Below, in pieces: positions 10,020 to 21,451 of a DNA stretch of 64,000 nt. Positions within the stretch are counted from its first letter, which is position 1. Each line of letters begins with the position of its first letter. Source of the stretch: Shewanella sp. c952 (GTDB taxonomy: Bacteria; Pseudomonadota; Gammaproteobacteria; Enterobacterales; Shewanellaceae); NCBI RefSeq assembly GCF_019654975.1, contig NZ_BPEW01000018.1:32108-96107 (forward strand), in the 5' to 3' direction. The notes beneath the pieces were generated by a model. The model was not told the DNA's origin. It did no database searches and saw only the letters and a list, made by a program, of their open reading frames with translations. A program made the translations under genes and the position numbers.

Positions 10020-11531
10020 ATGGGGCATTCAAGTGCGAAGGCATATTCGATACTGCAAGATATAGCGACATCAGAGCGGGTTGGCAGTGCGCCGCGTCTA
10101 AATCCCGTTGAGGATAATGCGAGCTCATTGAATCAATTACTGGCACGGCAAGATATTTGGCGTGGGCAGCAGTGGCAGCAGCAACAGTTGGCTTATCCAA
10201 CGGGGTTCTCACTACTTGATGAGCACCTTGCAGATAATGGCTGGCCACAAATTGGTGTATGTGAAGTGCTGTGTGATGGTGTCGGTCAAGGTGAACTGAG
10301 TATGGTACTACCCATGCTCAGTCAACTTATTGGCTATAATTTATCAGCAACAAAAGCCTTTACACAACAGCAAGATGCGATGGTTATGCTGGTGGCACCG
10401 CCTCACATTCCTTCTGCTCAAGCACTCTTGCAGCAAGGGCTCGAATTAGCGCGTTTAATCTGGATTGATACCGAAGAGCGAAAAGAACGTCTTTGGGCTA
10501 TTGAGCAGGCGCTTTCGAGTGGTTGTGTGCCGCTAGTGCTGGCTTGGTTAGATAACTTGTCGACCACTGAAGCGAGACGTTTACAGCTCGCAGCAGAGAA
10601 GGGCGAGTCGTTATGCATGCTCTATTTGCCAACCCGTTGTGCACAGCAGTCACATCCTGTGAACTTACGCTTAGGGCTGCAGCGACAGCATTTTTCGGCT
10701 CGAAATAGCGTTAATCACCTCAGTGCTCATCATGACCATGCAGGCTCAAGCGCTGCTGCGCCTATATTGAAATTGGTGCCTAAACAAGCCGCATTTACCC
10801 CATTTTTAAATAGTCATTTAGGTATGACCGAGGTCAATATTATTAAACGCAGAGGAGGCTGGCCTAGCCCTATGTTGAGTTTGCCCTTGCTACCGCCACA
10901 TATAAAGGAAAGTCTACTTGGTGTCGATGCACACCCGATGCAAAATACCTTACAGGAACAGAGCTTTGATGTTGAGCCGCACAGTTGCCAGCAGTTTACT
11001 CAAGTACACGATACTGCAGCCTTTGAAACGTTATCGATGAGCATTGATGAAGGGCTTGCCGATTATAGTGTGGTGTTTAGCCAGCCACTGTTATTGATTA
11101 CTGCAAGTTATCAGCATGCATTTATCAAGGTGACAAATGTGAGTATCGCTATGACAACACTGACTATGACAACACTGACTACGACAACCACTAGGATTAC
11201 CAGTCATCGTACGGGTATCCGCATTAAAGAGCAGAACGGCGCGGATCTTCAACCCGTTTATCAAGGCTCGGTACAGGATAAAGAGTCAGCTTTATCCCTT
11301 GAACCTATACGCAGATTAAGCCTGCAAGCTACAAGCTCTCTTAAACGCCCCTTTAGTGAGTTTGTGCAGGGCTCCATTAAACAAGGTGACGAACTTGCCG
11401 CTACCTGGTTTTCTAAGGTTGGAGATTGCCCCCAAGGTACACTTGAAGACAGCTCCACTGCCGATTCGTGGGCTGACCCCTCTTATAGCCTATTACCTGC
11501 AGCGCGCAATCTTGCTCACAAGATCCATTAA
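10020..11531 (+). CDS. imuA: ImuA, translesion synthesis accessory protein (long form)
   Basis: First gene of the LexA-controlled imuA-imuB-dnaE2 cassette. The N-terminal half has a SulA/RecA-like fold signature typical of ImuA (GFSLLDEHLADNGWPQIGVCEVL, then LARLIWIDTEERKERLWAIEQAL and VLAWLDNL). The chosen ATG at 10020 has AAGG seven bases upstream; a GTG at 9945 would add 25 residues with no ribosome site. The usual ImuA C-terminal motif (IIKRRGG, about residue 275) is followed by about 220 further residues, rich in Thr in one stretch coded by a short direct repeat (about 11149-11205). At 503 residues the protein is clearly longer than most ImuA proteins. It probably acts with ImuB to recruit DnaE2 at damaged templates. 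Confidence 0.88.
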   Translation: MGHSSAKAYSILQDIATSERVGSAPRLNPVEDNASSLNQLLARQDIWRGQQWQQQQLAYPTGFSLLDEHLADNGWPQIGVCEVLCDGVGQGELSMVLPMLSQLIGYNLSATKAFTQQQDAMVMLVAPPHIPSAQALLQQGLELARLIWIDTEERKERLWAIEQALSSGCVPLVLAWLDNLSTTEARRLQLAAEKGESLCMLYLPTRCAQQSHPVNLRLGLQRQHFSARNSVNHLSAHHDHAGSSAAAPILKLVPKQAAFTPFLNSHLGMTEVNIIKRRGGWPSPMLSLPLLPPHIKESLLGVDAHPMQNTLQEQSFDVEPHSCQQFTQVHDTAAFETLSMSIDEGLADYSVVFSQPLLLITASYQHAFIKVTNVSIAMTTLTMTTLTTTTTRITSHRTGIRIKEQNGADLQPVYQGSVQDKESALSLEPIRRLSLQATSSLKRPFSEFVQGSIKQGDELAATWFSKVGDCPQGTLEDSSTADSWADPSYSLLPAARNLAHKIH

Positions 11532-11555
11532 CCCTTATATAGGCTGCTGATTGAC

Positions 11556-13148
11556 ATGTTATGGCTAGCCGCCCATTACCCGCAATGGGCATTGCAATAT
11601 TTTTGTTATCGTAATGAGCTGGAGCAAAGCACAGCAGTATTGCTGTATGAGCCGAAGTCACTGCAAGTGCTCGCGCTTGATAGTCAGAGTGAACAGGCTG
11701 GCGTGAAATTTGGAATGAGCCTGTCTACTGCACAAAGTTTAATGCCATCGGCTATGTTGGTGGAGTTTGATGCTTCTATTAGCCAACAAGCTTCAGACTG
11801 GTTGTGTCAATGGAGCTACGAATTCAGTGCCAGAGTTGTACCGCTACGCTGTTCATTAACCAATGAGCAGCAAAAAAAGACGTCGAAAACTAAGCTTGAT
11901 GTCGATGACTTTTTGCCCAATACACTGCTACTGGAAGTCAGTTCCATGGCGCTCATTTTTAATGGTATTGATAAGCTTGTTGAGCAGTACCGCCAACGCG
12001 CTCAAGCGTTAGGTTTAGAGGTTTCACTTGCGCTCGCCAAAACCCCTTTAGCCGCGCAGCTACTTGCGTGTGATATTTCAATGGGAAATCAACAAGCTAA
12101 GCTCACTGCTGAAACGTTTAGCCCAAATGACTATCTTAACGCCGATAAAACTTTGCCATTACTTAATCAACTACCGATTGCTTTATTACCACTATCAGAT
12201 TTTTTAAAACAAAGTTTGCACGATATGGGTATTAAATCTTTTGCATCACTGTCTGCTTTACCTGATAAAGAGCTTGGAAGGCGCTTTGGAGTAAAGCTGT
12301 TGCAGTTACTGGCTAAAATATCAGGCAGCTTACCTCAACCGTTAATCTATTTTGAGCCGGAAGAAAGCTATCAACAAAAGCTCACCTTACTGTATGAGGT
12401 TGAATTAATGCAGGGGATCGTTTTCCCCTTGGGAAGAATGTTAAAAGAGATGGCAAGCTACTTACAGCTGCGTCAGCTTGCCATTCAACAACTTAAGCTG
12501 AGCCTTATCTATCGTGACAGCGATCGGAGTAAGCTCGATATTGTTATTCAATATCCTTTTGCAGAGCATCGTAGTGACAGTTTATTGAGCCTATGTCGTA
12601 TGCAACTTGAGCGTGTCACTCTGTATCAACCTGTGGTTGAAATGGTTATTTATGTCGATAAATTTGTGCCAATAGCGGTTTCGCATGACAGTTGGTTTGG
12701 GCAACAGAAAGTAGCGCAAGGGCAGAGGTCAGAAAAAGCATTGCGGCTAATGGCTCAGTTGCAAGCAAGGCTTGGCAAAGACAAAGTAAAAGGGTTGCAG
12801 GCTAGTTCTGCGCACCTGCCAGAGGATAGTTGGGTAGCTACCGATCTGTCTGTAACAGCTAAAGATCAGTCTATAACGGACAAACGACAACAAGCATTGC
12901 CTGAAGTTACATCTGGCTCAAGTGCTCTGTACGCTGGAGCGTGTCGCCCAAGCTGGCTGTTAACAACGCCAGAGTGGATCGCGGTTGAACAAGTTGAGCT
13001 TTTAAAAGGGCCAGAAAGGTTGCAAACCTTATGGTGGCAAGAGCCGCAAGTATGTCGAGACTACTATGTTGCCTGCCATTATCAAGGTGGACTGTGTTGG
13101 GTATTTAAAGAGGGTAATCGCTTCTTCTTACATGGCTGGTTTGGCTAA
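11556..13148 (+). CDS. imuB: ImuB, Y-family polymerase-like protein
   Basis: A 530-residue protein starting with MLWLAAHYPQWALQ, where active Y-family polymerases have the metal-binding DxDxFFA motif. The acidic residue is absent, as in ImuB proteins, so it is a structural adaptor rather than a polymerase. The remaining Y-family layout is visible: GVKFGMSLSTAQSLMP fingers region, the VSLALAKTPLAAQLLA palm segment, and the HhH region MGIKSFASLSALPDKELGRRFG. ImuB links DnaE2 and ImuA to the sliding clamp in known systems. It lies 24 bp after imuA, and its TAA overlaps the dnaE2 ATG by one base (TAATG), which implies translational coupling. Confidence 0.92.
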   Translation: MLWLAAHYPQWALQYFCYRNELEQSTAVLLYEPKSLQVLALDSQSEQAGVKFGMSLSTAQSLMPSAMLVEFDASISQQASDWLCQWSYEFSARVVPLRCSLTNEQQKKTSKTKLDVDDFLPNTLLLEVSSMALIFNGIDKLVEQYRQRAQALGLEVSLALAKTPLAAQLLACDISMGNQQAKLTAETFSPNDYLNADKTLPLLNQLPIALLPLSDFLKQSLHDMGIKSFASLSALPDKELGRRFGVKLLQLLAKISGSLPQPLIYFEPEESYQQKLTLLYEVELMQGIVFPLGRMLKEMASYLQLRQLAIQQLKLSLIYRDSDRSKLDIVIQYPFAEHRSDSLLSLCRMQLERVTLYQPVVEMVIYVDKFVPIAVSHDSWFGQQKVAQGQRSEKALRLMAQLQARLGKDKVKGLQASSAHLPEDSWVATDLSVTAKDQSITDKRQQALPEVTSGSSALYAGACRPSWLLTTPEWIAVEQVELLKGPERLQTLWWQEPQVCRDYYVACHYQGGLCWVFKEGNRFFLHGWFG

Positions 13149-16100
13149 TGTATGCTGAATTACATGCTATCTCTAATTACACTTTTCTTAGAGGTGCCTC
13201 ACATCCCCATGAGTTGGTAGGGCAAGCTGCTGAGCTTGGTTACCAAGCGATTGCTATTACAGATGAGTGTTCATTTGCCGGGATAGTCAAAGCGCATGAG
13301 GCTGCTAAAAAACATCAAATAAAGCTGCTGGTGGGCACTGAGTTTCAGTTAGCTGAAGGCGTATTTGTATTACTTGCCATGAACCGCAAAGGTTATGGAC
13401 AGATCAGTCAACTGATCACTACAAGCCGCCGTGCTGAAAAAGGTGCATATCGACTGCAATTTAGCGAACTGTTGCAGGGCTTAGATAGCACCATTTTGTT
13501 ATGGCAACCGCCTACGCTTAAATCTATCCGCAGCGATCTCGGTGAGCTTTCGACTCAAATTGCCGCTTATCAGGCTGCTGTATTAGCGGTGGGGCAATCT
13601 CTGCAGCAGCATTTTTCTCAGCGTTGCTATCTGCTGATGGAGCGTAGTTTGGTGGCTGGTGAAGCATTAAAAATCCAGCTTTGGACACAAATGGCTATGC
13701 AACTGGCTATGCCTTGCGTGGCTGCGGGTAATGTACGCATGCATTGCCAGCAGCGGCAGAAGTTGCAAGATGTGCTTACTTGTATTCGATATGGGACTGA
13801 ACTTGTGCAAGCCGGAGAGTTGCTGCTGGCCAATGCTGAAACCGCGTTAAAGCCGACTGCGACCCTCTATAAGCGCTATCCAAAGGAATGGATTGAGAAT
13901 AGTTTATCGATTGCTGAAAGATGCAACTTTAGTTTGGAGGAGCTTAAATATGAGTATCCCAGTGAGGTGGTTCCGAGTGAACTCTCAGCAAGCGAATACT
14001 TGGCACAAGAGGTGTATAAAGGTGCATTGCGCCGCTTTAATAATCAAGTTCCAGCCAGTGTAACAGCGCAATATAACAAAGAGCTGGTTTTGATTAAGGC
14101 GATGCAATATGAGTATTTCTTTTTAACTATCTACGACATTGTTAAATATGCGAAGTCACAACAGATTTTGCACCAAGGGCGTGGTTCGGCGGCAAACTCT
14201 GTGGTCTGTTATTGCTTAGGGATCACAGAGGTCGATCCGACTAAAGTCAATATGTTGTTTGAGCGTTTTGTCTCGAAAGAACGTAATGAACCACCCGATA
14301 TAGACGTTGATTTTGAACATGAACGCCGTGAAGAGATCATTCAATATATCTATCGCAAATATGGCCGTGAACGGGCAGCGTTGGCGGCGACAGTGATAAG
14401 TTATCGCTTTAAGAGTGCGCTCGCGGATGTGGGGAAGGCTCTGGGGATTGATAAGCAACATTTAGATCATATGCAGCACAGTATCGATAGGCGTGATACA
14501 GAAACTGACTGGTTGATGCAACTGCAGGAAAAGTCATTGCTGCCTAGCGAAGGGATGGGGAAATACCTATTCCCCTTAGTGCAGAGCATTTTGGGTTTTC
14601 CAAGGCACCTGTCACAGCACGTTGGTGGCTTTATTATCTCCTCTGGACCGTTAAGTGAACTGGTCCCGGTTGAAAATGCATCGATGGCAGATAGAACTGT
14701 TATTCAGTGGGATAAAGATGATTTAGAGAGCTTAGGGCTGCTAAAAGTCGATGTGCTTGCACTCGGTATGCTCACAGCCATTCGTAAGTGTTTTGAACTT
14801 ATTAGCACGCGCAAGCATCGTTTTACGATGGATCAAGTCGAATGGGAGCAAGCGCCGGTGTATCAGATGCTACAACGTGGCGATAGCATTGGGGTGTTTC
14901 AGGTTGAGTCGAGAGCGCAAACCTCAATGCTACCTAGGCTTAAACCCAATTGTTATTATGATTTAGTGGTGCAAATAGCCATTGTCCGACCAGGGCCTAT
15001 TCAGGGCGATATGGTGCACCCCTATTTGAAGCGTAGAGATGGTATCGAAAAAGTGACTTACCCCAGTAAAGAGGTAGAGTCAGTATTGTCGCGCACTATG
15101 GGGGTGCCTATTTTCCAAGAACAAGTTATTCAGTTAGCTATGGTTGCTGCAGGCTTTTCTGGCGGAGAGGCTGACCAATTGCGGCGAGCGATGGCGAGTT
15201 GGAAACGTTCCGGAGAGCTACAGCAGTTTGAAGCCAAATTATTGCAAGGCATGCAGAGCCGAGGTTACTCGGCAGAGTTTTCTAAGCAGATTTACCGGCA
15301 AATAAAGGGATTTGGAGAGTATGGCTTTCCAGAGTCTCACTCCGCAAGTTTTGCATTGTTGGCGTACGTATCTGCTTATCTGAAGTTTCACTATCCGGCA
15401 GCATTTTGCTGCTCGCTACTTAATAGCCAACCTATGGGCTTTTATAGCCCCTCGCAACTAATCCAAGATGTGCAGCGCCATGGAGTGGTGGTACTCGCTG
15501 TGTGTGCGAATCGTAGTCAGTGGCAGCATACATTGGTGACAATAGCAGACAATCGTGTCGCGATCCGCCTCGGTTTTCGCTTGGTAAAAGGCCTAAATAG
15601 ACAAGAGATCGAGAAGCTGATAAAGCAGCGACCTGAGCAAGGTTTTTCGCATATTGACCAAATCTATTACCTAGGTATCGCACGTCATGAACTGGAAACA
15701 CTTGCCAGTGCCGATGCATTCACCGACATTGCAGGCCATCGTCATCAAGTGCGTTGGCAATTATCAGCCTGCCAACCAAGCTTACCGCTATTTGATACTG
15801 CTTTAGAAGATATGGCTCTTAAGCAAGGCGATAGTCAACTGCAGCAAGCTCCCAGCGGATTGAGCCAGAAAGCAGAGGTTGCTCTGCCCAGTCCAAGTGC
15901 TGCTGAGTCTATGCAGGCTGACTACGCCTATACCGGCGTGACACTAGGCCAACATCCCATGAGCTTGCTACGGGGGAAATCTTGCGTACACCATTGTTTA
16001 ACTGCTGAGCAATTGGATGAACGCCGCAGTGGTCAAGTGGTTACTGTGGCTGGACTTGTGGTTGGACGACAACGCCCAGGTACGGCATCCGGTGTTACTT

Positions 16101-16315
16101 TTATTACGTTAGAAGATGAAACTGGCAATGTGAACTTAATTGTTTGGAGCGCAACGGCCAAGGCGCAAAGGCAGGCTTATCTGGTTGCTAAAATCATGAA
16201 GGTGACCGGTGTGTTAGAACGTAAATCAGGAGTCACTCATGTGGTTGCTGGCAAGTTGACTGATATTTCAACGGCGTTAAATGAATTAGTTGTACGCTCA
16301 CGAGATTTCCATTAA
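13148..16315 (+). CDS. dnaE2: DnaE2, error-prone DNA polymerase III alpha subunit
   Basis: A 1055-residue C-family polymerase. An N-terminal PHP domain (YAELHAISNYTFLRGASHP, then AITDECSFAG) is followed by the palm with PDIDVDFEHERREEII carrying the catalytic aspartates, the VGGFIISSGPLSELVPVE segment, KVDVLALGMLTAI and IVRPGPIQGDMVHPYLKRR. Near the C-terminus an OB fold (VVTVAGLVVGRQRPGTASGVTFITLEDETG) ends the protein. The length, and membership in a cassette with imuA and imuB, separate it from the replicative DnaE (about 1160 residues). It carries out mutagenic lesion bypass in the SOS response. The start overlaps the imuB stop. Confidence 0.96.
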   Translation: MYAELHAISNYTFLRGASHPHELVGQAAELGYQAIAITDECSFAGIVKAHEAAKKHQIKLLVGTEFQLAEGVFVLLAMNRKGYGQISQLITTSRRAEKGAYRLQFSELLQGLDSTILLWQPPTLKSIRSDLGELSTQIAAYQAAVLAVGQSLQQHFSQRCYLLMERSLVAGEALKIQLWTQMAMQLAMPCVAAGNVRMHCQQRQKLQDVLTCIRYGTELVQAGELLLANAETALKPTATLYKRYPKEWIENSLSIAERCNFSLEELKYEYPSEVVPSELSASEYLAQEVYKGALRRFNNQVPASVTAQYNKELVLIKAMQYEYFFLTIYDIVKYAKSQQILHQGRGSAANSVVCYCLGITEVDPTKVNMLFERFVSKERNEPPDIDVDFEHERREEIIQYIYRKYGRERAALAATVISYRFKSALADVGKALGIDKQHLDHMQHSIDRRDTETDWLMQLQEKSLLPSEGMGKYLFPLVQSILGFPRHLSQHVGGFIISSGPLSELVPVENASMADRTVIQWDKDDLESLGLLKVDVLALGMLTAIRKCFELISTRKHRFTMDQVEWEQAPVYQMLQRGDSIGVFQVESRAQTSMLPRLKPNCYYDLVVQIAIVRPGPIQGDMVHPYLKRRDGIEKVTYPSKEVESVLSRTMGVPIFQEQVIQLAMVAAGFSGGEADQLRRAMASWKRSGELQQFEAKLLQGMQSRGYSAEFSKQIYRQIKGFGEYGFPESHSASFALLAYVSAYLKFHYPAAFCCSLLNSQPMGFYSPSQLIQDVQRHGVVVLAVCANRSQWQHTLVTIADNRVAIRLGFRLVKGLNRQEIEKLIKQRPEQGFSHIDQIYYLGIARHELETLASADAFTDIAGHRHQVRWQLSACQPSLPLFDTALEDMALKQGDSQLQQAPSGLSQKAEVALPSPSAAESMQADYAYTGVTLGQHPMSLLRGKSCVHHCLTAEQLDERRSGQVVTVAGLVVGRQRPGTASGVTFITLEDETGNVNLIVWSATAKAQRQAYLVAKIMKVTGVLERKSGVTHVVAGKLTDISTALNELVVRSRDFH

Positions 16316-16393
16316 TAACAGCTAAGGTAATGATTCACTCATTTAGCAACGCTCGTATATAATGAACCAGTCGACTGTAAAAGAGAAAAGCGC

Positions 16394-16909
16394 TTGCAAA
16401 TTATTCTGTTAACCCATGAACGAGAAGCTACCCGTCCAACGAATACCGGCCAGCTTGCCATTAATGTTTACCCTGAGCATTGCAAACGCATTGTTTGGGC
16501 TAGAACTGCGCCAGATGAAGCATTATTAAAGCTACTTAAAACAAGTGATTGTGCTTTGTTGTTTCCTGATGAGGCCGTAGTAGAAAAAGCTGACTTAGCT
16601 GAAGCTAGTTGTACAGAAAAGCATGAAAGCCGTATTAGCAAATCCAGGCCTAACACTTTGGTCATCTTAGATGCTACCTGGCAAGAAGCGCGTAAGATGA
16701 TCCGTCGAAGTCCATATCTCAAAGAGGCAAAGAAATACGCTTTAACAACTAGCCAAAACTCTCAATTTAACTTAAGACGTAACCAAGTTGACGGCGGACT
16801 TTGCACCGTTGAATGTATCATCGCACTTTTTAAACAAGCCAATATGCGACATGAGGCCGAAGTATTAGCTATCGAGTTTGAACAAATGCTTAGCCAAGCT
16901 AAAGGTTAG
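16394..16909 (+). CDS. DTW-domain protein, probable tRNA-uridine aminocarboxypropyltransferase
   Basis: A 171-residue protein of the DTW/TapT superfamily: ILLTHEREATRPTNTG at the N-terminus, LDATWQEARKMIRRSPYL (the D-x-T-W core with arginines, about residues 94-111) and the NQVDGGLCTVE segment. The family makes acp3U at position 47 or 20 of tRNA, with E. coli TapT (YfiP) as model. This form lacks the zinc-binding Cys region of TapT and is shorter, so its exact substrate is open. The start is TTG at 16394, because homology begins right there and no ATG lies nearby. It is 78 bp after dnaE2 and may be partly co-transcribed with it. Confidence 0.82.
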   Translation: MQIILLTHEREATRPTNTGQLAINVYPEHCKRIVWARTAPDEALLKLLKTSDCALLFPDEAVVEKADLAEASCTEKHESRISKSRPNTLVILDATWQEARKMIRRSPYLKEAKKYALTTSQNSQFNLRRNQVDGGLCTVECIIALFKQANMRHEAEVLAIEFEQMLSQAKG

Positions 16910-16969
16910 CAAAAAGCTTTATCATTATTTTGATAAAAACTGTTTGTATGGTTAGGGTTAATGAAGCCT

Positions 16970-17659
16970 CTAAATCACCGTCAAATAGATACACAGAAAG
17001 TGACTAATTGCGCCGCCTAATACAAACAGGTGCCATATGGCATGATTGTAAGGAATGCGTTTAGCGACATAGAATATAACCCCTAAGCTATAAAACAGCC
17101 CGCCAATAATTAATAGGTTAAAGCCCAAAGGCGACATGCCTGCAATCAACTCTTTCATTACTGTTACGCAAAGCCAGCCCATCGCAAGGTACAAGAGCAA
17201 ACTGAATACTTTGAAACGGTTAATAAATAAGGTCTTAAACAGAATACCACCAACGGCCAATGACCAGATTGCAATTAATACTAAGTTAGCATTCTCATTG
17301 CCGGTTTCACTGTTTAAGCTGATCAGCATTAATGGCGTATAAGTACCTGCTATAAGAAGGTAGATAGCACAATGATCTGCCACTTTAAGCTTATGTTTTA
17401 AAACAATATCGGTTGCACTGTGGTACAGCGTTGAGCAAAGGAAAAGTAAAATGATACTGGCGCAATAAACAATAACACCAGCCATTTGGACAAAGGTTAA
17501 TTGCTCGTACCCTTTGAGGATACACATGATCAAACCTACGGCTCCGGCAACTACACCTAGCCCGTGGCTTAAGCTGTTTGCAAGCTCCTCTTTAACACTA
17601 TAACTCGCGTTAGTGACCACATTTGGCTTTGAAGAAAGGGTAGACTCTTGACTCGGCAT
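16970..17659 (-). CDS. trhA: TrhA / hemolysin III family (PAQR) membrane protein
   Basis: A 229-residue protein with seven hydrophobic segments. Family marks: EELANSLSHGLGVVAGAVGL near residues 25-44, FLCSTLYHSA (conserved Ser/His of the metal site), KVADHCAIYLLIAGTYTPL (conserved Asp and Tyr), and HAIWHLFVLGGAISHF near the end with the two C-terminal histidines. E. coli TrhA (YqfA) and hemolysin III proteins affect membrane fluidity; the PAQR fold probably holds a zinc hydrolase site. A single gene, divergent from the unknown gene at 18017. Confidence 0.9.
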   Translation of the reverse strand: MPSQESTLSSKPNVVTNASYSVKEELANSLSHGLGVVAGAVGLIMCILKGYEQLTFVQMAGVIVYCASIILLFLCSTLYHSATDIVLKHKLKVADHCAIYLLIAGTYTPLMLISLNSETGNENANLVLIAIWSLAVGGILFKTLFINRFKVFSLLLYLAMGWLCVTVMKELIAGMSPLGFNLLIIGGLFYSLGVIFYVAKRIPYNHAIWHLFVLGGAISHFLCIYLTVI

Positions 17660-18016
17660 AGGGGAAAGCGACTTCTGGTTAGACCACGATTATCTGCAGT
17701 GTATCAGCTTTAATCATAAAAGCTATAATTTTAGCGTACACGTGTTAGCTTAAAATAGTATCTAGTGCATAGTACTGATATTTAGGTAATTTACCTGAAA
17801 TATTGCTGTTTTATTCAGATGTTGAACTTTTGTAAAAAAGCAGTCTCTAATGGTTTAAACTGCAATAAAATAGAGATTATTGTTTCAGTTTGGATTAAAG
17901 GGGTTTTGAAATTGGCATATTTAGAACACTCGAATGTAAGCCGTTAAGTTACTTATCTCGCAGCTTTTTATGGACAAAAAATAAATTATCGGACTGAAAA
18001 TTTGAAGAGATCTGTT
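17660..18016. other. Divergent intergenic region
   Basis: About 357 bp of AT-rich DNA between trhA (-) and the unknown gene at 18017 (+). It must hold both promoters, but I do not see a convincing operator, hairpin or small gene. Confidence 0.5.
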
Positions 18017-19015
18017 ATGCCATCTTTTACGGCAATTAGCGCTAATGGACAAGCGCAAAATGACTCAAAATCTAAGCAACGCGATAGCAGCATAGGGAAA
18101 ATCAGTGCGAGTAGAGATCTTGCTGAGTCTGATTGTAAGCGGTTATTAGCGCCAATATATGGAAATAACGCTACAGATGGAGTCACTGCGATAGCAACGG
18201 CAATAAAAAGAACCAAGGATAGCAAACAGCCTATCAATCCTGCGTCGTCTTCACCCAGGCATAGCCCCGCGTTTATTCTACTTTTGTTCGTTGTTGCCAT
18301 GCACGTTTTAGTTATCGCAATAATTAATCAGTTCTGGGCTAAACAAAGTTTACATCTGCCAGCTCTAACGCCAGTGAAAATTAGTTCCTATCTTTATGTT
18401 GCACCTAAAAAAGCACAGTTACAGCCTATTGATGATGAAGCGATAGCAAAAAAGGCGTCAGTCGCAAAAGAGCTTGTCGAGAAAAAAGCAAAAATAAATG
18501 GAAAACTTGAACCGGACACACCTGCGGAAAGTTTACCTAGCGTAATAGCTGACCAAACAATGCTAAACAACAGTGCAGAAGCAATTAAAGAGAGTGTTAT
18601 AGAGACTAGCGCTAAGATAGTGAGTAAAAGCAATCGTTATAATGCCATGGCAGCCGCACAATCATATTTACAACGTCAAAATGATGCGGCGCTGGATGCA
18701 TTGATCATCGACAAAGCGAATGAGTTCACAGGCCCTCACTCTTTAAGCGTAATGGATGGTGATATGGAGGAGCTGGTGTTTCCTGATGTGGATGAGTACA
18801 GCAAAGTTGTTACTAACGATCATCGACTCGATCCAAATCGAGTGGTGCGCCAAGGTGATACCTGCTTTCGGATTGTAAAGACCCCAACTCAGATTAATCC
18901 CTATGCTGAAAATATCGGCTTTCCGTTTAACTGTGGTGGCGATAAAGTCAAAAAAGCGATCAATGCAGCTATCTCAGCACGGTTAGAAAAACGCATGATC
19001 AGCCGAAAGAAATGA
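18017..19015 (+). CDS. Unknown protein with single TM anchor and TonB-like layout
   Basis: A 332-residue protein. Residues 1-85 are polar, followed by one TM helix (FILLLFVVAMHVLVIAIINQFW) and a periplasmic region rich in Lys, Ala and Glu (KKASVAKELVEKKAKI). The C-terminal 100 residues look folded (VVRQGDTCFRIVKTP, PFNCGGD with two cysteines that could pair). This order of cytoplasmic tail, TM, charged spacer and small C-terminal domain recalls TonB or TolA, but no TonB signature was recognised. ATG 18017 is chosen because GAAGAGA lies before it; the TTG at 18002 has none. No operon partner; the thi riboswitch lies 170 bp downstream. Confidence 0.6.
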   Translation: MPSFTAISANGQAQNDSKSKQRDSSIGKISASRDLAESDCKRLLAPIYGNNATDGVTAIATAIKRTKDSKQPINPASSSPRHSPAFILLLFVVAMHVLVIAIINQFWAKQSLHLPALTPVKISSYLYVAPKKAQLQPIDDEAIAKKASVAKELVEKKAKINGKLEPDTPAESLPSVIADQTMLNNSAEAIKESVIETSAKIVSKSNRYNAMAAAQSYLQRQNDAALDALIIDKANEFTGPHSLSVMDGDMEELVFPDVDEYSKVVTNDHRLDPNRVVRQGDTCFRIVKTPTQINPYAENIGFPFNCGGDKVKKAINAAISARLEKRMISRKK

Positions 19016-19186
19016 TTAATTGACATGATGTTTTTTCACCATAAAATTCAACATTTGGAGTTTTTAGAGAAATATTCTTTTATTTATAGTTGTTTATGTG
19101 TTCTTTTTTATTGATTCTAGATTGAAGTATTATTATGGCTGTTAACTTGTGTCTTAGCCTGAGATAGGATTATACTGCAGCCTCAT

Positions 19187-19268
19187 CTTGTCGGAGTGCC
19201 ATATGGCTGAGACCGTTTATTCGGGATCCGTTGAACCTGATCAGGCTAGAACCTGCGAAGGAAACAAG
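19187..19268 (+). promoter_or_regulatory. TPP riboswitch (THI element)
   Basis: The conserved TPP aptamer parts are present in order: P1 arm CTTGT (19187), CGGAGTGCC, GGCTGAGA (19205-19212), CCGTTGAACCTGATC (19229-19243), CTAGAACCTGCGAAGGAAAC, and closing arm ACAAG (19264-19268). It lies about 170 bases before thiC and should switch the whole thi operon off when thiamine pyrophosphate is bound. The downstream stretch to 19436 presumably holds the expression platform; I could not assign a clear terminator in it. Confidence 0.96.
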
Positions 19269-19370
19269 CGAAATTTTTTGCATTTGTAAGGCTATATTAA
19301 AATAGCCATCTGCAATATTTCGGTGGTTAAGTGCATCTTAAAACTGCGTGCATACGCTGTTTAATTTTGA

Positions 19371-21449
<2,079 letters not shown>

Positions 21450-21451
21450 AT

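Noticed and set aside
16918..16937. TTTATCA / TGATAAA hairpin between the DTW gene and trhA as terminator
   Set aside because: A stem of mostly A-T pairs without a T tract would be too weak.
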